A stretch of 64,000 nucleotides of DNA, taken from contig NZ_JADOTZ010000001.1 of NCBI RefSeq assembly GCF_015751895.1, positions 1,550,001-1,614,000 on the forward strand, in the 5' to 3' direction. This DNA comes from Zhihengliuella flava. GTDB lineage: Bacteria > Actinomycetota > Actinomycetes > Actinomycetales > Micrococcaceae. A program made the translations under genes and the position numbers. The notes beneath the pieces are model-generated. The model did no database searches, had not been told where the DNA came from, and saw only the letters and a program-made list of their open reading frames with translations. Of this stretch, positions 28,504-36,825 are shown piece by piece (the stretch's first letter is position 1; each line of letters begins with the position of its first letter).

Positions 28504-28583
28504 GAGTTTTGCCGCGCGCCCGCCGGGTGGGCGGCCGCTTCGATGTGAAGTCGAAGCGGGAGTCTGATGTTCTAGGAGTCACG

Positions 28584-29681
28584 TTGTCAGGTAACCCCAT
28601 TCGGGTCGCAATCGTCGGTGTCGGGAACTGCGCCACGTCGCTGGTTCAAGGCGTCGAGTACTACAAAGACGCCGCGGCAGACGCCTCCGTGCCCGGCCTG
28701 ATGCACGTCCAGTTCGGTGATTACCACGTGAACGACGTCCAGTTTGTGGCGGCCTTCGACGTCGACGAAAAGAAGGTGGGTCAGGATCTCTCCGACGCGA
28801 TCCTCGCCTCGGAGAACAACACCATCAAGATCGCTGAAGTCCCCGCCACGGGCGTGACCGTCCAGCGCGGCCCCACCCTGGACGGATTGGGCAAGTACTA
28901 CAGCGAGACCATCACGGAGTCCGCTGCGGAGCCGGTCGACGTCGTGCAGGCCCTGAAGGACGCCGAGGTCGACGTCCTGGTCTGCTACCTTCCGGTTGGT
29001 TCGGAAGAGGCGGCGCTGTTCTACGCGCAGGCCGCGATCGACGCCGGTGTGGCGTTCGTGAATGCGCTGCCCGTGTTCATCGCCGGCACCAAGGAGTGGG
29101 CGGACAAGTTCACCGCGGCCGGCGTCCCGATCGTCGGCGACGACATCAAGAGCCAGATCGGCGCCACCATCACCCACCGCGTGATGGCCAAGCTGTTCGA
29201 GGACCGCGGCGTCACCCTGGACCGCACCTACCAGCTGAACGTCGGCGGCAACATGGACTTCAAGAACATGCTGGAGCGCGAGCGCCTCGAGTCCAAGAAG
29301 GTCTCCAAGACCCAGGCCGTCACGTCCAACCTGAAGGGCGAGCTGGCCGACAAGCTGGACGACCGCAATGTCCACATCGGCCCGTCCGACTTCGTGTCCT
29401 GGCTGGATGACCGCAAGTGGGCGTTCGTGCGCCTCGAGGGCCGCAACTTCGGCGACGCCCCGGTCTCGCTGGAGTACAAGCTGGAGGTGTGGGATTCGCC
29501 CAACTCGGCCGGCGTCATCATCGACGCGGTGCGCGCGGCGAAGATCGCGAAGGACCGCGGCATCGGCGGCCCGATCCTCTCCGCCTCGAGCTACTTCATG
29601 AAGTCCCCGCCCGAGCAGTACGACGACGACACCGCGCACGCGGCCGTCGAGGCCTTCATCCGCGGCGACGTCGAGCGCTAA
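28584..29681 (+). CDS. ino1: Inositol-3-phosphate synthase
   Basis: NAD-dependent isomerisation of glucose 6-phosphate to inositol phosphate, feeding phosphatidylinositol and mycothiol. It has 365 residues. [20 protein letters not shown] is the NAD-binding start; [13 protein letters not shown] and [13 protein letters not shown]-like segments mark the family. The TTG start is chosen because TAGGAG precedes it at good spacing and it gives the usual length; upstream in-frame codons look non-coding. It is followed by a strong terminator. Confidence 0.96.
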   Translation: MSGNPIRVAIVGVGNCATSLVQGVEYYKDAAADASVPGLMHVQFGDYHVNDVQFVAAFDVDEKKVGQDLSDAILASENNTIKIAEVPATGVTVQRGPTLDGLGKYYSETITESAAEPVDVVQALKDAEVDVLVCYLPVGSEEAALFYAQAAIDAGVAFVNALPVFIAGTKEWADKFTAAGVPIVGDDIKSQIGATITHRVMAKLFEDRGVTLDRTYQLNVGGNMDFKNMLERERLESKKVSKTQAVTSNLKGELADKLDDRNVHIGPSDFVSWLDDRKWAFVRLEGRNFGDAPVSLEYKLEVWDSPNSAGVIIDAVRAAKIAKDRGIGGPILSASSYFMKSPPEQYDDDTAHAAVEAFIRGDVER

Positions 29682-29734
29682 ACAACACCGGGCGCTCAAC
29701 GACACGGAGCGCTCAGCCGCTCCCCCACCGCGCC

Positions 29735-29769
29735 GGAGGCCGGAGTCCCCACAGGGGGCTCCGGCCTCC
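29735..29769. terminator. Bidirectional terminator between ino1 and fhs
   Basis: A stem of at least 16 bp: ggaggccggag-tcccc with ggggg-ctccggcctcc, closing on a 3-base loop, between convergent genes. Confidence 0.85.
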
Positions 29770-29804
29770 GTGGTCTCCGCGGGCGACTGGCCCTGACCGC
29801 CCGC

Positions 29805-31463
29805 TTAGAACAACCCGGTCACCGTGCCGTCGTCGTGCACGCCCATGTGCTCGGCCGCCGGCCGGGCGGGCAGCCCGGGCATCGTCATGACGGTGCCGGT
29901 GAGCGCCACGATGAAACCGGCACCGGTTTTGGGCACCAGCTCACGCACCCGCACGGTGAAGCCGCTTGGCGCGCCGAGCAGCGTGGGGTCATCACTGAAC
30001 GAGTACTGCGTCTTCGCCACGCACACCGGCAGCTTCTCCCATCCGTGCTCGCGCAGGCGCTCAAGCTGGCGTCGGGCCTCGGCCGAGAACTCCACGCCCG
30101 CACCGCCGTAGACCCGCCGCACCAGCGCGTCCAGCTGCTCTTCGACGTCGGCTCCCTCCGGGTAGACGGGCGTGTACGACGGCGCCGCGTCCAGTAGTTC
30201 TGTCACGTGCCGGGCTAAGGCGGCACCACCGGCGGCACCCTCGGCGTGGACGGTGGTCACGGCGCACCTCACGCCCTGAGAGGCGCAATAGTCCTCGACG
30301 ACAGCGAGTTCCTCCTCCGTGTCCGTACCGAACCGGTTCAAGGCCACCACCGGCTGGTAGCCGTAGCGGCGCACGTTCTCAAGGTGCCGGGCGAGGTTCG
30401 TCAGCCCGGTGCGCACCGCACCCGGATCGTCAGCACCGACGGCGTCCACCGCGATCCCGCCGTGCATTTTCAGCGCCCGCACTGTCGCGACGACCACCAC
30501 TGCAGCGGGGGCGCAGTCGCCGGCGCGGGCCTTGATGTCCAAGAACTTCTCGGCGCCGAGGTCCGCACCGAAGCCCGCTTCCGTGACCACGACGTCGGCG
30601 AGACGCCGGGCTGTGGTGGTGGCGACGAGCGAGTTGCAGCCGTGGGCGATGTTGCCGAACGGTCCCCCATGCACCAGCGCCGGCGTGCCGGCCAGGGTCT
30701 GGACGAGGTTAGGTTTGAAGGCTTCCTGCAGCAGTACGGCCATGGCTCCGTCCGCCCCGAGGTCGCCGGCAGTGATGGCCCGCCCGTCACGGGCAAAGCC
30801 GATCGTCATCCGCGCCAAGCGCGCCGCCAGGTCGGCCCGATCGACGGCGAGGCACAGAATCGCCATGACCTCGCTGGCCGCAGTGATGTCGAACCCCGTG
30901 GACCGGCCGTCCCCACTCTCCAACCGGATTCGCCGCAGCGCGCGGTCATTGACGTCCAGCACGCGCCGCAGGGAGATGCTCTCCGGGTCCACGTCGAGCG
31001 CGTTGCCGTGGTGCAGGTGGTTGTCCACCATGGCCGCCAGCAGATTGTGCGCGCTGGTGATGGCGTGGAAGTCGCCCGTGAAATGCAGGTTGATGCTGAT
31101 CATCGGCACCACTTGAGCGTGCCCGCCACCGGTGGCGCCGCCCTTCATGCCGAAGACCGGGCCGAGGGACGGCTCGCGCAGCGCGATCATAGTCCGGTGC
31201 CCGGCGGCGGCCAGCGCGTCGCCGAGCCCCACGGTCACCGTGGATTTTCCCTCGCCGGCCGGCGTCGGGGACATGGCGGTGACGAGGACGACGGCGCCGG
31301 GTGGGGCCTCGCGGCTGACCCGATCCACGTCGATCTTGGCCTGATAGCGTCCGTACGGTTCCAGAGCGTCAGCCGCAAGGCCTGCGTCGGCGGCAATCTG
31401 AACGATGGGCTGTAGCGCGGTCGCGGCGGCGATGCTCGCGTCATCGAGAGCTTCAGTGTTCAC
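29805..31463 (-). CDS. fhs: Formate-tetrahydrofolate ligase
   Basis: ATP-dependent synthesis of 10-formyltetrahydrofolate. It has 552 residues, the normal length. The P-loop TPAGEGKSTVTVGLGDAL, REPSLGPVFGMKGGATGGG and FGNIAHGCNSLVAT are family signatures, and MTMPGLPARPAAEHMGV ends the enzyme. A GTG start is used here; a GGAGG lies rather far upstream, so a slightly longer protein is possible. Single gene. Confidence 0.97.
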   Translation of the reverse strand: MNTEALDDASIAAATALQPIVQIAADAGLAADALEPYGRYQAKIDVDRVSREAPPGAVVLVTAMSPTPAGEGKSTVTVGLGDALAAAGHRTMIALREPSLGPVFGMKGGATGGGHAQVVPMISINLHFTGDFHAITSAHNLLAAMVDNHLHHGNALDVDPESISLRRVLDVNDRALRRIRLESGDGRSTGFDITAASEVMAILCLAVDRADLAARLARMTIGFARDGRAITAGDLGADGAMAVLLQEAFKPNLVQTLAGTPALVHGGPFGNIAHGCNSLVATTTARRLADVVVTEAGFGADLGAEKFLDIKARAGDCAPAAVVVVATVRALKMHGGIAVDAVGADDPGAVRTGLTNLARHLENVRRYGYQPVVALNRFGTDTEEELAVVEDYCASQGVRCAVTTVHAEGAAGGAALARHVTELLDAAPSYTPVYPEGADVEEQLDALVRRVYGGAGVEFSAEARRQLERLREHGWEKLPVCVAKTQYSFSDDPTLLGAPSGFTVRVRELVPKTGAGFIVALTGTVMTMPGLPARPAAEHMGVHDDGTVTGLF

Positions 31464-31618
31464 AGCGCTGACGCTACCAATCCTCCGCGCCGAGCGGCAG
31501 AGCCTCCCAGCGAACCGGATGGGCCCGAGCGGGGACACGCGGAGACTTCACGCCACGTTCTTCCATCCGTTAACGGGTGGGCGTAGATTTTTCTCACCAA
31601 AGCCAGAGGGGAGCGTGC

Positions 31619-32098
31619 GTGGAGACCGTCAGTGGCGGCATCGTCGTGGTACACGCCGTGGCGGCATTATTCGTCTTGGTACTGGGCCCGGTGCAGTTCA
31701 TTCGCCGGCCCAAGGACCGGGTGCACCGCTACCTGGGCCGTGCGTGGCTCGGCGCCATGGTGGTGACGTGCGTGAGCAGTTTCGGCATCATGCCCGGCGG
31801 ATTCAGCTGGCTGCATGGGCTCAGCCTCTTCACGTTGGCCTCTGTCAGCACGGGCTGGGTGATGGCCCGCAAGAAGCAGTGGAGCACTCACGCGGGGTGC
31901 ATGATCGGCGCGTACGTGGGGACGGCCATCGCGTTTGTCTTCGCGGCGGCCGTCCCCACGCGCACCATTCAGGTCACGCTCGCCAGCGCGCCAGGCCTCG
32001 TGGTGGCGATCGTCGGGGGCGTCGTGACCCTGGCGGCGGGGGCGTTCCTTGCCGTGCGGCAGGTGGTGGAACGCTCCGCCGTGCAGGCGGACGACTAA
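31619..32098 (+). CDS. DUF2306-like four-helix membrane protein
   Basis: It has 159 residues and four membrane helices. LGPVQFIRRPKDRVHRYLGRAWLGAM is the conserved DUF2306 block, with histidines in HRYLGR and THAGCM that could bind heme or metal. GTG follows GAGGGGAG. Single gene; function unknown. Confidence 0.85.
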   Translation: METVSGGIVVVHAVAALFVLVLGPVQFIRRPKDRVHRYLGRAWLGAMVVTCVSSFGIMPGGFSWLHGLSLFTLASVSTGWVMARKKQWSTHAGCMIGAYVGTAIAFVFAAAVPTRTIQVTLASAPGLVVAIVGGVVTLAAGAFLAVRQVVERSAVQADD

Positions 32099-32111
32099 GG
32101 GTGCGCCCGGA

Positions 32112-32246
32112 TTAGCGGACGCGGAAGTACATTTCCCGTGGAACGTTGGCATCACGGCGTTGCATGGCCTGGAGCCGGATGGCCTCACGGTTGTACTGGG
32201 ACTGGGTGATCTGCTGAGAACCCTTTTTGGGGTGTTTGCGGCTCAT
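32112..32246 (-). CDS. Small basic protein, 44 residues
   Basis: A highly basic protein (MSRKHPKKGSQQ start, YFRVR end) rich in Arg, Lys and Gln, of the kind that binds RNA or ribosomes. Its ATG overlaps the stop of the upstream small gene (TAATG) behind the strong site GGAGGTGA. I do not recognise it. It is last of three tandem tiny leftward genes. Confidence 0.6.
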   Translation of the reverse strand: MSRKHPKKGSQQITQSQYNREAIRLQAMQRRDANVPREMYFRVR

Positions 32247-32416
32247 TAGAGCTTCACCTCCTCTCGCTCCAACAGCGCATCGACAGCGTCAATGCGGGGG
32301 CGCTTGGTGGTCCGGGGCGCAATCGCGTCGGGACCGGTGAAGTAGAACTCCGCGCCGTCGCCAGCGGTTTGGGCGACGAGGAGTCGGGTGGACTGGGGCG
32401 AGTACTTCGCGGACAT
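32246..32416 (-). CDS. Small protein, 56 residues
   Basis: Starts at ATG behind AGGAAGAG. The sequence mixes a polar start (SAKYSPQSTRLLVAQ), FYFTGPDAIAPR, a basic patch TTKRPRID and an acidic amphipathic end (AVDALLEREEVKL). Overlap with the 44-residue gene (TAATG) indicates coupled translation. I do not recognise the family. Confidence 0.6.
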   Translation of the reverse strand: MSAKYSPQSTRLLVAQTAGDGAEFYFTGPDAIAPRTTKRPRIDAVDALLEREEVKL

Positions 32417-32482
32417 CGCTGCTCTTCCTGATGGTGTGCCTGGGATACTGAGCCCCCGGCCGAGCAGCGGTGCGGTTCTTCG

Positions 32483-32590
32483 CTAGCTGAGGCTGCTCCG
32501 GAGGCGGGTGGGTGCAAACGCACGGCGAATACGGAACGGATTGCCCGTGCCCGTCAAAGTGCCGGTCCGCGTAAAAATTGCGTTGTTCAC
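32483..32590 (-). CDS. Possible leader peptide or micro-protein, 35 residues
   Basis: A GTG-initiated ORF behind GGAGGTGGGATAC, one of the strongest ribosome sites in this region. The peptide is basic and Thr/Arg-rich (IFTRTGTLTGTGNPFRIRR). It ends 66 bases before the 56-residue gene. It could be a real micro-protein or a leader peptide; length alone makes this uncertain. Confidence 0.4.
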   Translation of the reverse strand: MNNAIFTRTGTLTGTGNPFRIRRAFAPTRLRSSLS

Positions 32591-32811
32591 GTATCCCACC
32601 TCCAATCTTCGTTGGCCCCCGCGGTCTCCCACGCTGGCTCAGCCTGCAATGTCCTGATTCAGGAAGGCCAGTTGGCTTTCCCCAATCACATGCTTGACAT
32701 TACACGCTCACGGCGCATCGTGCCACCCATCCACCAAGACTTTTTCTCTTGAGTGTCAAGATCATCCTTGAGGACGACTCCGAGGGGCCCGCCGCCACAT
32801 ACTCTGGCGCC
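32591..32811. promoter_or_regulatory. Divergent region between the micro-gene cluster and the DUF418 gene
   Basis: Contains CTTGACA (32693-32699) and its inverted copy TGTCAAG (32753-32759), a near palindrome TCCTGA-a-TCAGGA around 32654-32666, and an AT-rich stretch. TTGACA-like -35 elements thus face both ways, but I could not place convincing -10 partners. Confidence 0.4.
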
Positions 32812-34032
32812 ATGCCCACGCCCTCCACGCCGCCTCCTCAGCCCCTTGGACTCCACCACGATCAGCAGCCGGCAGCACCCCGGACGCGCCTGCAGGACCT
32901 CGACGCCCTGCGCGCCTTCGCCCTCCTCGGCATTTTTCTGGTCAACGTGCAGCTCTTCGTCGAACCGGCCGCCCTCACCGGGGCGGCGCCGGTGTACGAC
33001 GACGCCGCGAGTGATCTAGTCAACGCCGTCGTCGGGGCCCTGTTTGCCGGCAAGTTCTACATCCTCTTCTCGTTCCTCTTCGGCTACAGCTTCACGCTCC
33101 TGTGGGACGCCAGCGCCCGGCGCGGCGTCGCCGTCGTCCCCGTCGCCCTGCGCCGCTTCCTGGGGCTCTTCGTCCTGGGCCTGGCCCACGGGCTGCTCCT
33201 GTTCACCGGGGACATCCTGCTCACCTATGCCCTGGCCGGGCTCATCCTGTTGGCCGCGCGGCACGCCTCCATCTCCGCCGCGCGCACCGCGGCGATCACC
33301 ATCACGGCCATCATGGGCGTGGGCCTCCTAGGGCTCGCCGCCCTGCTCGGCGCGGTCGAACAGTTCGGTGGCCTCTCGGCCGAGGAGCTCAGCGGCGCCG
33401 GCTTCGGCCCGGCACCAGAGCTGTTGCGCACCGACTACGCCAGCTACCTCGCCGGCGCGTATCCGCTCACCCTGCCCAACCTGCTGTTGGTTCAGGGGCC
33501 AGTGGCGCTCGCGATGTTCTTCTTGGGCCTCGCCGCGGCCAAGGCCCGCTGGATCGAGACGACGACGGCGCCCCGGTTGCGCCGCATGCTCCTGATCGGG
33601 TTGGCCGTCGGGTTGCCAGGCGGCGTGGCCTCCGGCTGGTTGCAGGTCTATGCCGGGACCACCTCCGGCGAACTCTTGGCCTTTGCGCTGGCCACGCTCA
33701 CGGGGCCGTTCCTCACCGCGGCCTACGTGGCCGGGCTCCTGCTGGCCTTCCGGACCGGCCCCGGCGCGAGACTGCGCGCGGCGATGGCACCAGCCGGCCG
33801 GATGGCCCTGACCAACTATGTGGCGCAATCGGCCGTCATGGCCTTGGTCTTTACCAGCTACGGCGCCGGGCTCAGCGGCAGCGTGCACCCGGGCACCGCC
33901 GTCGTCTTGTGCCTGGCCGTTTGGGCCGCGCAGTTGGGCCTGAGCGCCCTGTGGATGCGACGCTTTGCCCGCGGACCCCTCGAGGGCCTGCACCGGGCGC
34001 TGACGTACTGGCGCGCTCCCCGCTGGACCTAA
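32812..34032 (+). CDS. DUF418 family membrane protein
   Basis: It has 406 residues and about ten membrane helices. LDALRAFALLGIFLVN near the N terminus and the C-terminal PAGRMALTNYVAQS are the two hallmark blocks of YeiB/DUF418 proteins. The ATG has no Shine-Dalgarno but lies six bases after a TACTCT -10-like element, which suggests a leaderless mRNA. An upstream in-frame GTG extension seems unlikely. It is convergent with the phosphatase gene. Confidence 0.9.
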   Translation: MPTPSTPPPQPLGLHHDQQPAAPRTRLQDLDALRAFALLGIFLVNVQLFVEPAALTGAAPVYDDAASDLVNAVVGALFAGKFYILFSFLFGYSFTLLWDASARRGVAVVPVALRRFLGLFVLGLAHGLLLFTGDILLTYALAGLILLAARHASISAARTAAITITAIMGVGLLGLAALLGAVEQFGGLSAEELSGAGFGPAPELLRTDYASYLAGAYPLTLPNLLLVQGPVALAMFFLGLAAAKARWIETTTAPRLRRMLLIGLAVGLPGGVASGWLQVYAGTTSGELLAFALATLTGPFLTAAYVAGLLLAFRTGPGARLRAAMAPAGRMALTNYVAQSAVMALVFTSYGAGLSGSVHPGTAVVLCLAVWAAQLGLSALWMRRFARGPLEGLHRALTYWRAPRWT

Positions 34033-34054
34033 GCGGGCGGACGGCGAGGGACGG

Positions 34055-34660
34055 CTAGAGGCCCCATCCCAGCACGGCCGGCGTCGTCTTGTCCCAGCCC
34101 AGCCGTGCGGCCTTGGCCGTGCCGAGCAGAAAGTGCCGGCCCGTCTGCGGCGGGAGCCCCAACCAGCGGGCCACCATCACGCGGCTGAAATGGCCGTGGG
34201 AGAAGAGGATCGCGTGTTCGTGGTCGGCCAGCTCGGTGCGGACGCGCTCAATGATCCGGTCCGCCCGGGCGGCCACCTGCGCCAGTTCCTCGCCGCCCGG
34301 GACCCCGTCATCCCAGATCCGGTAGTCCGGGTTCTGGGCGCGGATGTCCTGGCTCGGCACGCCCTCGTACTCGCCGTAGTCCCACTCGTGGGCGTGCGGG
34401 ACGCGTTCGGCCTGGGCGAAGCCCGCCAGCTCCGCCGTCCGCCACGCGCGCTGCAACGGGCTGGACATGACGAGGGAAAATTCGACGCCGGCCGCGGCCA
34501 ACGTGTCTCCGGCCGCGCGGGCCTGCTCCTCCCCCTCGGGCAGCAGCGGGATGTCCGTCAGGCCGGTGTACTGGCCGGAGCGGGACCATTCGGTCTCGCC
34601 GTGGCGCACCAGCCACAAGGTGGGGCGGCCGCTTTGGGGCCCGCTCTTGTCGTGGCTCAC
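34055..34660 (-). CDS. Histidine phosphatase family protein
   Basis: Phosphoglycerate-mutase-like phosphatase of 201 residues. The catalytic VRHGETEWSRSGQYTG carries the nucleophilic His, SSPLQRAWRTAEL the second Arg, and FSHGHFSRVMVARWL the second His. A GTG start overlaps the stop of the CCA-enzyme gene (GTGA) behind GAGGAAG, so the two are cotranslated. Substrate unknown. Confidence 0.93.
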   Translation of the reverse strand: MSHDKSGPQSGRPTLWLVRHGETEWSRSGQYTGLTDIPLLPEGEEQARAAGDTLAAAGVEFSLVMSSPLQRAWRTAELAGFAQAERVPHAHEWDYGEYEGVPSQDIRAQNPDYRIWDDGVPGGEELAQVAARADRIIERVRTELADHEHAILFSHGHFSRVMVARWLGLPPQTGRHFLLGTAKAARLGWDKTTPAVLGWGL

Positions 34661-36144
34661 TGGGCTTCCTCCGTCGTCGTCGAGCCGTCCGCGGCGGCCG
34701 CGGTCTCCGAGCTGCGGCTCTCCGGCTGCTGCTCCCACCACGCGCGCAGGGCGGCGACGGCGGCGTCGTGCTCCATGGGGCCGTGGTCGAGCCGCAACTC
34801 GAGGAGGTGTTGATAGGCCCGCCCCACCACGGGGCCCGGGCGGATACCCAGCAGGTCCATGATTGCGCGCCCATCCAAGTCCGGGCGGACGGCGGCGAGC
34901 TCTTCCTGCTCGGCGAGCTCGGCGATGCGCCGCTCCAAGTCGTCGTAGGCGTGCGCCAGCCGCTCGGCCTTGCGCCGGTTCCGCGTCGTAACGTCGGAAC
35001 GCGTCAACCGGTGCAGGCGCTCCAGCAGGTCGCCGGCGTCGTTCACGTACCGCCGCACGGCCGAATCGCTCCATCCGGCGTCCCCGTACCCGTAGAACCG
35101 CATGTGCAGCTCCACGAGGCGCGCAACCGCCTTGGTGGTGTCGTTATCGAACCGGAGCGCCCGCATGCGCTTCTTCACCAGCTTGGAGCCCACCACGTCG
35201 TGGTGCCGGAAGGACACCGCACCGGAGGGCTCGAACCGCCGCGTGGCTGGCTTGCCGACGTCGTGCATCAGCGCCGCGAAGCGGAGCACAAAGTCCGGGC
35301 CGGGCACCGGGCCGTCGGGTCCCGTCTCCAGCTCCGTGGCCTGCTGGAGCACCTGGAGGCTGTGCTGGTAGACGTCCTTGTGGCGGTGGTGTTCATCCGT
35401 TTCCAGCCGCAGCGCGGAGACCTCCGGCAGCACCTGGTCCGCCAGACCCGTCTCCACCAAGAGATCCACGCCCGCACGCGGGTCCGCCCCGCAGATCAAC
35501 TTCACCGTCTCATCCCGCACGCGCTCCGCGGAGATGATGGTGATCCGCTCCGCCATATCCGTCATGGCGGCGCGCACGTCGTCGTGCACCCCCATGCCCA
35601 GCTGGGAGGCGAACCGAGCCGCGCGCATCATGCGCAGCGGATCATCGGAAAACGACGACGACGGCGCGCCCGGCGTGCGGATCACCCCGGCGCTCAGGTC
35701 CGCGTGACCGCCGAACGGGTCCACGAGCTCCAGCTGAGGCAGGCGCAGGGCCATGGCGTTCATCGAAAAGTCGCGGCGGTAGAGATCATCCTCGAGCGTT
35801 TCCCCGAACGCGACGACGGGCTTGCGGGAGGCCGGGTCGTAGGACTCGGCCCGGTAGGTGGTGATCTCGATCGTGTCCGCGCCGACGCGGATGGCGATCG
35901 TGCCAAAATCGCGGCCCACCTCCCAGATGGCGTCGGCGTAACCGGTCACCACCTCGAGGGTCTGCTCCGGCGTGGCGCTGGTCGTGAAATCCAGGTCCGG
36001 GGAGATCCGGCCCAGAAAGAGGTCACGGACGGGCCCGCCCACCAAGGACAACTCAAAACCCGAGGCGGTGAAGCGCTCCGCCAGATCAAAAACGACGGAG
36101 GGCAGGCGCTGGCGCAGGGCCTCGGGTGCGGGAAGCTGGTGCAT
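34657..36144 (-). CDS. cca: CCA tRNA nucleotidyltransferase
   Basis: Adds or repairs the 3' CCA of tRNAs. Both tRNA genes in this window lack an encoded CCA, so this enzyme is needed. It has 495 residues. The head domain has SLVGGPVRDLFLGRISPDLDF with the metal-binding Asp pair and RRDFSMNAMAL; an HD domain (LMHDVGKP) follows. The last 30 residues are a polar Glu/Ser/Thr tail. Next to murJ as in other Actinobacteria. Confidence 0.95.
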   Translation of the reverse strand: MHQLPAPEALRQRLPSVVFDLAERFTASGFELSLVGGPVRDLFLGRISPDLDFTTSATPEQTLEVVTGYADAIWEVGRDFGTIAIRVGADTIEITTYRAESYDPASRKPVVAFGETLEDDLYRRDFSMNAMALRLPQLELVDPFGGHADLSAGVIRTPGAPSSSFSDDPLRMMRAARFASQLGMGVHDDVRAAMTDMAERITIISAERVRDETVKLICGADPRAGVDLLVETGLADQVLPEVSALRLETDEHHRHKDVYQHSLQVLQQATELETGPDGPVPGPDFVLRFAALMHDVGKPATRRFEPSGAVSFRHHDVVGSKLVKKRMRALRFDNDTTKAVARLVELHMRFYGYGDAGWSDSAVRRYVNDAGDLLERLHRLTRSDVTTRNRRKAERLAHAYDDLERRIAELAEQEELAAVRPDLDGRAIMDLLGIRPGPVVGRAYQHLLELRLDHGPMEHDAAVAALRAWWEQQPESRSSETAAAADGSTTTEEAQ

Positions 36145-36288
36145 AGTCCCTTAATGGTGGCAGATTTTCCGTTCCCGCGATGACGGGGTGCGGGGGCAGT
36201 GGCTCTGGCACCGCCGTGTCGCCGTTCATGGCGGCCGACGTGGGCGGTAGCGCATTGACTCGACAAAAAGATCGCTAGAGTGGTCTCC

Positions 36289-36825
36289 ATGGCCCATCCC
36301 GTTCCGAGTGCTCCCAAGCGCACCCCATTGACTGCGTCAATGGCCCATGCGCAGGCGCAGCAGCAGGGCCAGCACACCCTCCCCACGGTGGAGGAGGTCT
36401 CCTCCGGCGGCGTCGTCGTGGACGTCACCCAGCCGGGCCTGCCTGTTGCGATCATCGCCCGCTACAACCGGGGCGGGCGGCTCGAGTGGTGTCTGCCCAA
36501 GGGGCACCCAGAGGGCACGGAGTCCAATCGCGAGGCCGCGGTGCGTGAGGTCGAAGAGGAAACGGGCATCGCCGGGGAGGTCCTGGCCCCGCTGGGCAGC
36601 ATCGACTACTGGTTCACCGTCTCCACGTACCGGGTGCATAAAACGGTGCACCACTTCCTGTTGCGCGCCACCGGTGGTCGCCTGACCATTGAGAACGATC
36701 CGGACCATGAGGCCGTGGACGTCGCGTGGGTCCCGCTGAAGGATCTAGGCCGGCGCCTCTCCTTCCCGAACGAGCGGCGCATCGCCGAGCTGGCCCGCGA
36801 GGTCCTGCCGCAGCATGTCGACTGA
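36289..36825 (+). CDS. NUDIX hydrolase
   Basis: It has 178 residues. The NUDIX box runs GHPEGTESNREAAVREV-EEETGI, matching Gx5Ex7REUxEExGU. The first 40 residues are a polar tail. The ATG lies seven bases after TAGAGT, with TTGACT upstream (36255-36260), suggesting a leaderless transcript. Its end overlaps the murJ start by 11 bases. Divergent from cca. Probably clears a modified nucleotide; substrate unknown. Confidence 0.92.
   Translation: MAHPVPSAPKRTPLTASMAHAQAQQQGQHTLPTVEEVSSGGVVVDVTQPGLPVAIIARYNRGGRLEWCLPKGHPEGTESNREAAVREVEEETGIAGEVLAPLGSIDYWFTVSTYRVHKTVHHFLLRATGGRLTIENDPDHEAVDVAWVPLKDLGRRLSFPNERRIAELAREVLPQHVD

Noticed and set aside
32254-32523. 89-codon leftward frame overlapping the micro-genes
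   Set aside because: It lies in another frame across the 56-codon gene, lacks a ribosome site and has a low-complexity Ser/Pro/Arg composition.
34657-36144. Poly(A) polymerase instead of CCA enzyme
   Set aside because: The HD domain and location beside murJ fit the CCA-adding enzyme, and both tRNA genes here lack encoded CCA.
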